Part shown: positions 1 to 11,640 of the stretch, in pieces
Numbering within the stretch: position 1 is the stretch's first letter
Layout of the letters: every line of letters begins with the position of its first letter
NCBI GenBank assembly: GCA_020746995.1
Contig: JAGPXD010000004.1
Coordinates: 1,612,001-1,676,000 of the forward strand
Length of the DNA stretch: 64,000 bases
Direction: 5' to 3'
Source of the DNA: Plectosphaerella cucumerina
Lineage: Eukaryota; Ascomycota; Sordariomycetes; Glomerellales; Plectosphaerellaceae
Position numbers and translations under genes: made by a program
The notes under the pieces: generated by a model
Databases searched by the model: none
The model's input: only the letters and a program-made list of their open reading frames with translations
Told to the model about the DNA's origin: nothing

Positions 1-2337
1 TTGGTGGCGGAAGTCCGCCAATATGTGCTCCCCTATCTGGGCGTTGGTCGTGGAGGTGGGTCCCCTTTGCCGCCGGCTGGCTGCCATGCCTGGGAATACT
101 GACATATCACTTGTCTTGATATCATGAGAGACATTCATTGGAGACCCTTCCAGCGTGCCTCCTTAGCGCACCGGGAGGCGGCATCATTTGGCGATTTTGC
201 ATGCTTGTTCTGAGACTGCGACATGTTGATCCTCTCCCAGGTGGACAGACTTCTTCAGCATCAAAGCCCCGACTAGTGCCAATGATGCGTCTGTTCCTAG
301 CTCGAGCTTCGAAACCCTCCATCCGGATCCGATGCCTTGGAACATCAGCATTCTCGACGTTTCTCGAACCTGAAGTCCCCATCATACTATCACCCATGTG
401 CCTGACGAGAAAGCATGACCTCAGGGCCCAAGTAAGGATCGCCGTCAAGGGGAACAAGGGATTGAAAGCAAAGTCTCTGGTCAAATTTGAACCGACTGTT
501 TGATGGCGTGCCAGACTTCGTCGAAGCGCCATGTTCTACCCGGAGGGTATCAGGAGAGAACAACCACACCCAGAAAGGCATCAGAACCCACCCTTCAAGA
601 CTGATCACCTAAGACTGGTCAGGACATGGCTCCAAGAAGAATGGAACTTACCCAGGGACCACGATAACGGTTTGCCGTCCCTGGCGGCCAGCCTCCCCCT
701 GGCGCCCAGTTGCCTCCTAGCACGCCTGGCGTGGAAGGCCGTTTGGAAGGGAAGGAAAAGGCGAGAAGTGGAATTCGGGTTTAGGAGATGGAAAAAGCCA
801 CCAACATCTTGAACACAGAGACACTCGGAGAGGAGGCTCCCGTCCCAAGACATGAGCACCCGAAGAGATCAGGCTGCGCGTCCCCGGGCTGCTGAATCGG
901 CACTCGGCAGGTGGCAGCGGTCACGGAATGATACCCATCCATCCTCAGGCGCGCGGACACGCGGCGGGGACTTTTTCGAAGCCGTCTCGAGGCGTTCCCG
1001 AAATGGCATTCGGGGGGTGTTGGTTGCCTTTCCGGGCGTGCTGCCGCCCGGCATAAGCAACTGGACAGGCCTTTTCAGCTTGGGGGTGGCACCCGATCCG
1101 TCTCACCGAGATGCTTGCTTGCACTTGGAAGCATGGACACACGACGAGTATTGGCTCATCCCGGGGGGGCGAATGCGCTCTTCAGCCCCGACTCAGCTGG
1201 GGTGGGTAGATGCGAAAGGGCGCGCGGAGGTGACCCCGCTCGGTGACCGGGACCATGTCGTCGGCTCAACGTCCCTCGATTTTCGCGAGGAGATGGTGGC
1301 TGGCGCGGCATCATGACGACGGCTTCGTTCGGCAGCGGCGCGCGCACGCCTCGGGGCGGCTCGAGAAGAGGTACCGGGCCGGCCTCGTAAACGGAGCATT
1401 CACGGGACGTTCGGAGGGGAGGAGAGCATGTCTGGTTGCTCGTCACTGTCTCATCCCGCCTCGCACAAGAGGGAGGGGCGTCCAGGGTCCTTCCTTGGTG
1501 TCTTGGGCTGTCCGGTATGCGTATTTTGTCGCGTCGCGGGGGGTTTGGGTTAACACTCCATTACAAAGGGGGCAAGGGGGTGTGGGATTGGTCTCAGGTG
1601 GTTAAATGTAGAATATTGGCTGCGGAGCCCCTGATGAAGGATGCGGGATATCGAGCCGAGAGATGGGATAGATAGTAGATGCCGATGTTTGTAGATGGTA
1701 TTACATTTCAGCTTGTGAAGATTGTAATTGATGTGGCCTGGATGTTATCGTGCTGTAATCTTGCCGAGGCGAGGTCACCGGGACGTGTTGTTTGTTATGC
1801 TGCATGGTATACACGAGCAGTTCAGTTTGAGAGAAATTGATGTTGAAGGGTCTGTAACGATCATTGGAGACTGGGAGCATCAGCTCAGTGCGAGAGAACG
1901 TAATGTTGGAAGATCTACAATAACCACTAGAGACTGGCAGAAAAAGCTGCTTCAGACAATACAGGGTCATCATTCAATCATCGAAACCATATGTTGTACC
2001 TGCACGATACCGTACAAGCCTGTAGGATACCTCTACTGTCTGCCGTGATGAACAGACATCGGACTGGCCGGCCTGGGGAGTGTTGTTCGATACCCAGGCT
2101 CCATTAGCCTGCATCTCCTTACCAGATAATCACGAGAACATCAGCAATGTTCGCCAGATGTTGGCAGTAGACGTTGCATGGACGGCAAAAGTCATTCATC
2201 AAAATCATCCATTCAATCTGCTCTGTACTATACAGGCCTCCCATGATTTTCTCCCATCCCCAAAAAATGACCCAAACCATATAAAAAAGAAATCGCTATA
2301 TTCCCATCCATGGTATCAAACACACGTTCCCGTCCAT
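1..2337. other. gene-poor intergenic stretch
   Basis: No convincing gene is visible. The open frames here are short, lack family motifs and overlap one another on both strands. The distal part (about 1690-2330) is visibly richer in A+T than the rest and contains a degenerate direct repeat listed separately. The last part before 2338 should hold the 3' UTR of malate synthase, which is transcribed leftwards into this region. Confidence 0.6.
1818..1943. repeat. degenerate 63-bp direct repeat, two copies
   Basis: Copy one begins near 1818 (CAGTTCAG) and copy two near 1881 (CAGCTCAG). They share the pattern GAGAGAA..TAATGTTG/TGATGTTG, then an AGAGACTGG/GGAGACTGG block about 45 bases into each copy. 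The copies differ at many positions, so this is an old duplication. No function is apparent. Confidence 0.5.
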
Positions 2338-4015
2338 CTACAGCTTGGACGCGGGGCTCGCGGCCCCAACGGCGGTGATCTCGTCGTAGAGCAGGGTGGT
2401 CAAAAAGTCGGCATAATCCTCGCCAGTGACCTGCGTGGCAAAGTACTTGGCGGCGAGCTGGTGCTTGTTGCCCTTTGGCGCGCCGGCGGCGAGCTCCTCG
2501 GCGCTCTCCTTGAGCAGCTTCAGGGCGTAGTCCTTGTCGACCTTCTTGCCCTCGGCGGTGGTGACGCCGTGGCGGACCCATTGCCAGAGCTGGGAGCGGG
2601 AGACTTCTGCGGTGGCGGCGTCCTCCCTGGGAGATGTCAGTGAGATGAGGAGGAAAGAAGGGTGTGAGGACATACATCAGGTAGTTGATGGGCACGCAGC
2701 CGACGCCGCGGATCCAGGCCTCCATGTAGCCGAGGCCGATCTTGAGGTTCTTGCGGATGCCCTCCTCGGTGACGGCGCCGGGGACATTCATGTTGAGCAG
2801 GTCGTTGCGGCCGATGCGGACGTCCTCGCGGCGGACGAAGAGCTGGTTGGGGGTGGGCATGTGCTCGTTGAAGACCTCTGCGGCGATGGAGGCAAGGGCG
2901 GGGTGGGCGACCCAGGTGCCGTCGTGGCCGGCACGGGCCTCGCGGAGCTTGTCGGCGCGGACGCCGGCCATGGCCTTGTCGTTGGCGGCCTTGTCGTCCT
3001 TGATGGGGATCTGGGCGGCCATGCCGCCCATGGCGTGGACGCCGCGGCGGTGGCAGGTCTGGATGAGGAGCTTGACGTAGGCGTCCATGAAGGGGGAGGT
3101 CATTGTGACGGCGGCGCGGTCGGGGAGGACAAAGGCGGGGTTCTGGCGGAATTTCTTGATGGTGCTGAAGATGTAGTCCCAGCGGCCGCAGTTGAGGCCG
3201 GAGGAGTGGTCGCGGAGCTCGTAGATGATCTCGTCCATCTCAAAGGCGGCGAGGATGGTCTCGATGAGGACGGTGCCGCGGATGGTGCCGCGGGGGACGC
3301 CGACAAAATCCTGGGCGAGGTTGAAGGCGTCGTTCCAGAGGCGGGCCTCGAGGTGGGACTCCATCTTGGGGAGGTAGAAGTAGGGGCCGATGCCGATCTC
3401 GATTGTCTTCTTGGCGTTGTGGAAGAAGTAGAGGCCGAAATCGAAGAGGGAGGCGGACATGGGCTCGCCGTCGACGGTGACGTGCTTCTCCTCGAGGTGC
3501 CAGCCGCGGGGGCGGACGATGAGGGTGGGCAGGGTCCGGTCGGTGCGGAGCTTGTACTCCTTGGGCCCTTGCTTGAAGTCTACGCTGCGGCGGTTGGCGT
3601 CGTAGAGGTTGACCTGGCCGTTGACCATGTTCTCCCATGTGGGAGCGGACGAGTCCTCAAAGTCGGCCATGTAGGTCCAGACGTCCGAGTTGAGGGCGTT
3701 GACGACCATCTTGCGGTCGGTGGGGCCGGTGATCTCGATGCGGCGGTCGACGAGGCCGGGGGCGGGCGGCGCACCCTTCCAGGTGGCGTCCTCGCGGATG
3801 TGCCTGGTCTCAGGGAGGAAGTCTGGCAGGGCGCCGGTGTCGAGCTCGGCTTGGCGGAGACGGCGGCGCTGGAGGAGGGCCTTGCGCGTGGGGTTGAAGG
3901 AGCGCTGGAGGAGGGCGAGGAAGGCGAGGGCCTCGGGGGTGAGGATCTTCTTCTGGTGGTCCTGGACGGCGCCGAGCACGTCGACGCCCTTGAGGATGGA
4001 GGCCTGTGTCGCCAT
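2338..4015 (-). CDS. acuE: malate synthase, peroxisomal (glyoxylate cycle)
   Basis: Condenses acetyl-CoA with glyoxylate to malate, the second specific step of the glyoxylate cycle used on acetate and fatty acids. The coding segments are 2676-4015 and 2338-2626, joined across a 49-nt GTATGT...CAG intron (2627-2675), giving 542 residues, a normal family length. The family signature RDHSSGLNCGRWDYIF lies at about residues 268-283. The protein ends in Ser-Lys-Leu, a canonical PTS1 signal, so import into peroxisomes/glyoxysomes is expected. The start is the ATG at 4015, followed directly by a typical malate synthase N-terminus. Orthologues are acuE in Aspergillus, acu-9 in Neurospora and MLS1 in yeast. 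The family is usually repressed by glucose and induced by acetate, but I did not identify a specific FacB or CreA site upstream. The neighbouring kinase is transcribed in the same direction 1.8 kb away, with no sign of joint function. Confidence 0.96.
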
Positions 4016-5850
4016 TGTGTGTGATGTGTGTGTCTGGTGATGATGAGGTGGGGGGATGAAGCCCGAGGGGGAAACTGGTGAGAATGTCAGCGGCTGTCAC
4101 ATGTCGAGGGGAGCTTGCGTCTCGGGGGAAGGAGCTATCGACTACGACTTACATGAGAAGACGAGCTTGGGGTATCAAATCAGGTCGTTGCAGAGAGACG
4201 AATTGAGTGTCTCACGATGGTTGGAAAGAGGAGGAAGAAGGATGATTGAGGGGAAATGGAAAAGTTTAAAAAAGAGCACGAGAAGTAGGAGCCGGCCGTA
4301 GCCATGACGGCAGCAGCCGGCTCATGATAAGAGGTCCGAGTCGGGGTCAGGGTCGGGGTCGGGGTCGATCAGATGCCTCTGGTTCAGTCTGGATTGCTGT
4401 CTTGGTACATTTCCGGGGTAGCTCCAGCTCTGAAGCTCGGCACGCAGACGGCAGTCTTTCCGAGCTGGGGTACACGCTTTCTCCCGCAAACGGCTTACAG
4501 ACCCAAAGTACCTCGGGCCAGGTTCCGTCATTGTCGGCTCTGAGCCGAGCTGCAGCCGGCGGCGAGCCCCTAAGTATCCACTATTAGATCGCCCAGCAGT
4601 TAGCACATCCCAGCGCACCTGTTGGCCAATGCTTCCCGGCATGCAACGAACCTGACGTCGTCGTCCTCCGAAAGGGTTGGCTCGGCACTCGTCGGTATGG
4701 CTCGGGTGGAAGGAGCGTCCTGGCTGGCCGCGGCGATCACATCCTCGGGCCACGGGCATTTTACTAGTTGACACTCGTACGGCGTGCTGTAAATATTACT
4801 AGAGTGGCAGAGGGCCGTCTTCCCCAGCTTGTGATGCTTCCCTCGCCGCAATCGGTGACCTCACCCCCTTCACATCCACCGCCCATTCCATCGCCCCGCT
4901 GAAGCACCCCCAAAGCACCCCAAGCACATGCCCCCCGGCCCTCCCTGTCCTTGTCCCTGACCCGCCCGTCGCCGCCGCCGCCGGCCGCATCCTCGCCGGA
5001 GCGGCGGCCGGACATGTCACCCTCATGATGGAGACAGCTGCTTGCAATGGGGCCTGACATGAAAAATTGAAGAATCCCACCGGGAACACGGCCGAAGACA
5101 TCGGGCAACGACGATCAGGGTCTCCTCGCAGCCCAAACGTGCTTCAACCGTGTCTCGTCTCAGGACTCTTATCCAACTGCCCACAACGGGCGCTCTGTGA
5201 CGCACCAGCCGGCCGCCCTCTCCCGCTTGCCCGCCTCCGACCGAAGAGCCGAGGCCGAGGCTCTGGGCATCGCCCCCGATACCACCACACTGACTCCATC
5301 ATGCCATCACCCGACATTCATCATGTACAGCTCCATTAGCAACTCTACTTACAATACTGGAATTACCCTTGTCCGACCAATGATGCTAACCCCCACACGG
5401 CCAAAGGCTGCGATCTCTTCCTCCTCCTTCGCGTCCGCCTGTCTTGTCTCATCCGCCTCATGCCCGTGTCAAAAGTCCATGCTCTCGTCTGTCCGTCTCC
5501 TGTCGACGCCGCCCCAAATGAAGAAGAAGAAGAAAACAAGAAAAAAGAGAAGAAGACAAAACTCAAGACGGGCCCGTATTCACCAGGCCCTCCCATACAA
5601 ACAATCGTCTTCCCGTCCCTACTGGAGTAGTAGTAGCAGAAAGCATGCAATCATTACTCAGCCAGAGAGAAATAGGGAGCAACTCATCCAACGACTCGGT
5701 CGCCATGTGTGCACTCCATCATCCAGCTCTGCAGCGTCCATGTCGTCCTCTCCTGGCCAAAAAAGGGCAGCCAAATCCCAGCCAGTATAGGAAATGCAGT
5801 GCTCATCCGCAAGCCCCTCAGCATACCTAGGCCTAGGTCTGGACCAAGCC
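4016..5850. promoter_or_regulatory. upstream region of malate synthase / 3' side of kinase gene
   Basis: This 1.8 kb separates two minus-strand genes. It should hold the malate synthase promoter and 5' UTR (right of 4016) and the 3' UTR of the kinase gene (left of 5851). It contains a GGGTCG hexamer array at 4338-4367 and GCC-rich runs near 4965-4985. No open frame shows family motifs. Confidence 0.6.
4338..4367. repeat. hexamer array (GGGTCG-type), five units
   Basis: Five consecutive hexamers read GAGTCG, GGGTCA, GGGTCG, GGGTCG, GGGTCG. The array lies about 320 bp upstream of the malate synthase start codon. It may be a simple microsatellite or a cluster of factor-binding sites; the sequence does not decide. 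Confidence 0.75.
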
Positions 5851-8800
5851 TCATGAGTTGAGCGTCTTGATCATCATCTTCTCCTTGCGCGCGTCCGTCA
5901 CCACCAGGTTGCGCGACACCATGACCGCCTTGATCGTGTCCACAACCTTGAGGAAGCTGCTGGCCGCTCCGCGCTCCTGCGTGAACCGAACGATGCTGAG
6001 GGCTCCGCGCTTGCCGTGCTCAATGACCGTCATGATCTCGATGGCGAGAGACACCTCCTTGATGCTTAGGTCTGTAACACACACAAAAGTCAGCTGATGT
6101 CCACCGCCATCCCCTGCTTCTACCCAGGATCACTCACAGTTCTTGGCTCCGACCCGAGCAAACACCATGTTGCGCTCCTTGTCCACCTGCACGTCGCGGA
6201 TCCCGTACTGCCGCCACTCTCGCAGGAGGATCGTAATCTCCTGCCGCGCCGCGCGCCGCGAGATCGTCAGGCACATGTAGCTGGTCGCCGGCTTGACTCC
6301 GAACAGTCGCGCGATCCACGTCTGGTGCACCTCAATCTTGCGTACATCCGAGTCGGACTCGGCCACACTCCTCTGATAGCCGTTGCCCATCTTCGACTTG
6401 GCGGCAGCCACCGTCTTGCCATCTGGCGATGGAGACTCGTGATATTCGGGTCCTACCCCCTTGTCAGCGCACGCTCCAGTACCCTGGCTCGTAATACAAA
6501 ACTCACCAGCGATGCTCATCAGTGACTCGCGCTTCCGGCTCTCCTGCTTTTTGCTGTTCTTCCAGAACAGCAGTCCAAAGAGGTTCCGCTTGGATGCTGC
6601 CGGCTCGGGAAGGCCTGGTTCATGAGAGTATGCCCTGCCCGTCATCGATGGGACCGTCGACTCCGTGTTGATGGTCGACGGTCTGGTGTGCTCCGTCGTC
6701 GCCGTCCACTGCGTCGTCACTGTGCGAACCGATGGCCCGCGCTCCACCACCTCCTGCTCCTCCTCCTTGTGGCTTCGCCGGAACCAGCTGTGCTTCTTTT
6801 TCTTGATGGCTGCCTCGGAGTCCTGAGAGGATCCCGCGGCAGACTGCGCAGCTGAGCTGCCGCCAACGGCGCCATGCATGTACATTTGCGCCTGGGCAGC
6901 CTCGGTGCCGCTGCTGTGCCTCTGTTGCTCGGAACCCTTCTTTCGGACATTCAGCGGGGCCGGGACCGGGCTGGTAGCCGTCGGCGAGTTAACAACGCGG
7001 ATCGTATCACCAACGCGGGAGAGGTAGTCGAGACCAGCTGCGTCAGCGCGTTCGCGGGGCGTCATCGGGGGCGCAGACACGATGCGGGCCTTGCTGCTCT
7101 CCATGGGGTTGGGGTCCGGTTCGCGGACATTCTCGCTGATCGAGGGGAGCCTGCGGCTCGGCTGTCCTTCGCGAGGATACACCGGTGCCGAGACAACACG
7201 ACGCTCATGCTTCTGGAGAATCACAGGCTTGGCCAGTAGACCCAGAAACTTGCTCTTCCGGACTGGCTGATCGCCCTTGGAAGCCTCCTGCTTCACCGAG
7301 GTGGACGGCGAAATCGATGCGGGCGATCCGGGGGGGAGCGGTGGCAGCGGGCGGGCGTCCCATGCGGGTGGGTGAACCTGCACGGTGGGCGAAGCAACAG
7401 AGGGAGTCCGTGTGTCAACAGAGCACGGGGTCGAGCCTCGTCCTCCGCCAGGGGCATCGTCCAGGTTGGGAAGACCGCTGATCTCCGCCTCCATGATGGA
7501 TGGGGTAAAGGCAGCATCACAGTCCTTGGCAATGCTGTTCGAGAAGGTGCGGACCTCCTCGTCGACGATGACGCGGGGATCGGTAGGCTCGACAATCTTG
7601 AGCTTGGGACGGGCTCTATCCATAATTGACTGACCAGCCGCTCGGTGTTTGCCTTCGACCTTCTTGTTAGGCTTGGGCATCGGCATGGTATCGACAGTAG
7701 CATCGTTCTCATGTCTGCGATGGCGAGACTTCTTCCGGCTGTGTCGACTGTCGGCCGACCGCTTCTGGGCTTGGGTTGACTGGGAGAAGTCGATGGCCCG
7801 CTTCTTGCGCGTCGCCGAGCGCGTGTAGGGGGTGCCTTGCTTGCTGCTGTGCAGGGAGCCCATCGAGTTGCGCGGAGAACCAATCGAGGTAAGGCGGTTG
7901 GTGTTGTTGGTCCGCTGGGATGCACCCCTTGTGTGGCGCGTGCTGCTTCGAGTGCCGGTCCTGGACAGCTGGGTAACATAAGTCTCCTCGTCGCGGCCGG
8001 AGCTCCTGCTGGCCTGGTTCTTGCGATGCACAACAATCTTGGCATGGCTCACCTCCGAGTCTCCGCGCATGGGCTGGTCAGAGTTGTACGGATCGTAGCT
8101 CTTGACCGTGCCGGTGTCCGTCTCGGCAACGTGAGAGATGACTGTGAACTTGGAAACGCTGCGGCCAGTGCCGCGGGAGCTCGGACGGTTGAACTCGCAC
8201 GTCGACACGCGCTTTTTCCAGACAGGCTCGTGAAGATGATGGTAGTCGCTGGGGGACTGCGCCAGCTCGGGCAGGAAGTTCTCCAGCTGCTTCTGGCGGT
8301 AGCTGTGAAGAAGCCAGTAGAACAGCTTCTGGTCGTTCTTCCTGTGCGCCCACTGAGTTAGCTCGGCTCGGCGGAGCGCAAAGTTGGGGAGTGACTCACG
8401 AAACATCCATGAGCTTCTGTCGAATCTCCTGCTCGTCGTACATGTGCCACAGTGAGCGGAGCTGGCGGACCAGGTGCATGTCGATCTCGTTTCCCCGAAT
8501 GGGAGAATAGTGAAATCCCTGACGAATATCGAGAGGCTGGGCTCCCTTACTGCCGAGGTCGTCGAGATAATCGTACTTCAAGATGAGGGGATGACGCCAC
8601 ATCTCCTTAAGACTGATGCGAATGTCGGGGTTCACTTGTAGCATCCTGCGGATGAGATCCTTGGCTTCGAGGCTGAGGAACTCGGGCATCTCGTACTGGC
8701 CCCTCTTGGTCTTGGCCAGCAGAATCCTGATGTCGGGGTCATCGAAAGGCAGGCTGGCGGCCAGGATGGCGTAGAGGATAACGCCCATGGACCAGATGTC

Positions 8801-9852
8801 CGCTCGGTCGCCTCGGTAGGCGCGGTTTTTGAGAAGCTCGGGAGCAGCATAGTGAGGGCTGCCACATGCCGTTTCGAGGCGGTGACCCTCGGACTGGTGC
8901 AGTGCGGCCATGCCAAAGTCGGCAATCTTGACCTGGTTTTTAGAGTTGAGAAGGATGTTCTCCGGCTTGAGGTCACGATGGCAGATGTTGAAGGTGTGGC
9001 AATACTGCATGGCGCTCATGATCTGGCGGAAGTAGAACATGGCGCCTTCTTCCGTCAAACGACCATTGCTGTTGATGAAGTCGAAAAGGTCACCCTGGTC
9101 GACATATTCGAGAACGAGGTAACTGTAAGAGTGAGTAGACTGTCCAAATGGGGAGGAGGGCGGTGGACCAACATTTCCGAGCGGTTCTCCCAAATGTCGT
9201 AGACCTTCATGACGTTGGGATGATCGACGAGCTTGAGAATGGCGACCTCTCGCTCGATGGACAGAGGCACGCGCATCTCGCCATCGATGCGCTCGGGAAG
9301 ACTGTCGTCATACTTGTGCAGCGCCGCAAGGCTGCCGTGTTGGATGAGGTATGCCGCCTTCTTGGGAATGATCTTGACGGCGGCGAATTCGCCCGAGAGG
9401 CGATGCTTGCAGAGGCGGACGCGGGCAGATGATCCCTTTCCGAGGGTCTTGCCGAGCTGCCACGGTCCCACCTGGGTCTTGTAGTTGTAGCCGCTGCTGC
9501 GGTTGCTGGAGGCCGCGGTCGAGGCCTGAGAAGCCTGAGACACTCGCTTGGACGGGTCTGCTTGCTGGACAGCGCGCGCGCGAGGGTGTTGAGGCTGCGA
9601 GGCCGCGGCGTGGTGGCTCTCGGCAACAGGTGTGTCGACAGCTTCACGGATCGAATCGTGTGGTTCGCGATACTGAGAGCCGCCGGTAGCGGACCTGGCG
9701 ACGCTGGGAACAGAACGAATCGATGCATTGTCATGCTCGGCGACCTTGATGTGCTTGTTGACAGGCTGGTTCAGGGAGTTGTTGATGCGATTAGTCGCAT
9801 CTCCCAGCGGATACCGGGCAGCCGAAGCCCTGGCGCGGATGGCTTCGGACAT
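5851..9852 (-). CDS. gin4: Gin4/Hsl1/Kcc4 (Nim1-type) serine/threonine kinase
   Basis: Kinase of the septin/morphogenesis-checkpoint family that acts at the bud neck or septum and regulates Swe1/Wee1 and septins in yeasts. Proposed exons: 9173-9852, 8400-9122, 6507-8341, 6138-6452 and 5851-6071, giving about 1257 residues. The N-terminus is a disordered leader of about 128 residues. The catalytic domain follows, with a P-loop LGKGSSARV (137-145), ATP-binding Lys160, HRDLKPEN with catalytic Asp277, a DFG at 295-297 and an APE at 319-321. A long basic, Ser-rich middle follows, then a compact C-terminal domain with the position and look of the KA1-like membrane domain of this family. The acceptor of the second intron was taken as GCGCACAG because that joins Val-Ser to Lys-Asn-Asp-Gln-Lys in frame; the nearer CAG breaks the frame. 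Removing 6453-6506 (54 nt) is less certain because the frame stays open through it. Gin4 versus Hsl1 cannot be separated; filamentous fungi generally have one member. Confidence 0.9.
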
Positions 9853-11640
9853 GATGCCTGATGAGTGATCGTCTATTAGGACATGCCTAGAGCAGACAGT
9901 CGATCGCGGCTTGCGGCGTGGCGCTCAGTAGCCCCAGGACGCAAGGCGTCTCTCCCTGTGTGTGGTGTTGGTCAACGGACGAGTCCTTGCCTCCAAGGCT
10001 TGGGTGGTGGTGGTGCAGCGCAAGTGTGGACGGCAGTCGGAAGGGGGGATGACTTTGCAGTAAAAGAATGGACGGATTGATGGAAGGGTGTTCCAAAAAG
10101 CCAGAGATGCTGCAAAGGAAAGGAGCGGCGAAAGTACGAACCGGATGATTAGAAAAGAGTGTCGGTGACCAGGTCGGGTGAAGAAGGTCGAGAGAAGCTG
10201 GAGCCCGAAGAGCAGCGCGACTTGTTGTGGCCGCAGGAATGCGACTGGGGCGCCGATGTGGAGCGGAATGGCTCAGAAAAAGGAGCCCGGGCCTTGAAAG
10301 TTGGAGCTGGAGGGGAGGAACTGGAAGGAAGCACCGGTTGAACGTGTGAAGTGGAGGAGGTCGAAGTACTGTAGGAGGAACAGGATTCCCGGCAGTTGAG
10401 TTGAGCTGGGCGGGTTTGGCTTCCGGTTCGAGGTGCCAGGAAAGACGATACCTGCAAGTTGGTAGGTGCTGTGGGTTTGGTGTTTGGAGACGTGAGTATG
10501 CTGGGGCACAGTGCTTGCTAGTACCCGAAAATGCAGGCAGGTGCCTGCCCACCTGCCCACCGGCCGTTCCTACTCCTGCGCTCTATCAAACCTAGCAAAA
10601 CATGCTCCTAAATTTAAACACCTACAACTGCTTACTCGAAGAGAAGATGCTACGACAGCAGTGCAATGCCCCAACAGCAATGGGCCGATGCTTTGACGTC
10701 GATGGCTGATGTGCACACACCGAAAGGTGGCCGAGCATTCATGTCAATGATCTCACTCACCACAAATAAAGCCCAAGAAAAAGGGTCTTCAGCCCGAGGG
10801 AAGGGCAGACTGTCTGGCCAGGTCCCAAGGGGTGGCGTCATGATGGGCTTTGAATAGGGGCTGCCGCATTCCAGGTCTTGAAACGGTTCCTCTCTTTGGA
10901 ATGCAATTTAGTGCCCAGGCCCGCCTATACGAAGGCTTGGATTCGAAGTCGACTCGGCAGATGCGTAGAGTCTCTGGCCGTACCATGGAAAGTAAGAGTG
11001 CCTCGGAGAGAAGGGACCATCCCACCTCCGAGGGACTGCCGACAGTCTTGCCATAGCAGTGATGCTTAAACCTCGAGCTAAACAGCAAAATTATGTTCAT
11101 ATCAACACGTGGAAGAACTGTTTGGACCCACGATCTGGAGAGATACAGAGACGTGCCGCCTAGAACTGCATCGCGCGGCCGGCGAGAGCAAGGACAGGCC
11201 ACCACCATGCCGTTCCGAGGACACAATAGCCTCCAGTGGCCATTATGACGCTGCAGCTCATCTCGGGTACGCCCGCAGAGGCGCGAGACCATGGACCGCG
11301 GAGAACGCGCCGACTGGACAAGGCCCGACTTTGGTGAGGAAGCAAGCTCGGAAGGGATGAGGTTGTCTGAAGAATGCCCACTTGCCCATTTAGGACGACA
11401 GTCTGCTTACATAACACTGAATCGAACGCAATTTAGGTGCCCCACCTCATTAACCCGCCAGAGCTGGTTCCTGCGACGCGTCCAATCGCGTCCAGTGCGT
11501 GTTGGCCCCCAAGGAATGTCGCGAATAGCTTCGACACATCATTTTGCCGGTCCCGACCAAACCAAATCGACCCCTCGGCCGCGAATAACCCCTCCGATAC
11601 CCTCACACCGAAAGAAAACGCCTTGGGGCCGCATCTCGAG
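9853..11640. promoter_or_regulatory. divergent promoter region, kinase gene / SMC5
   Basis: The kinase gene starts leftwards at 9852 and SMC5 starts rightwards at 11641, so this 1.8 kb must hold both promoters and 5' leaders. The segment nearest the kinase is purine-rich on the plus strand (pyrimidine-rich on the transcribed strand), as is common in fungal leaders. I see no supported gene. Confidence 0.6.

Noticed and set aside
2534..4024. Long plus-strand frame (496 residues) opposite malate synthase
   Set aside because: Gly/Val/Asp/Glu-rich antisense shadow created by GC-rich codon bias; the minus strand encodes a full malate synthase.
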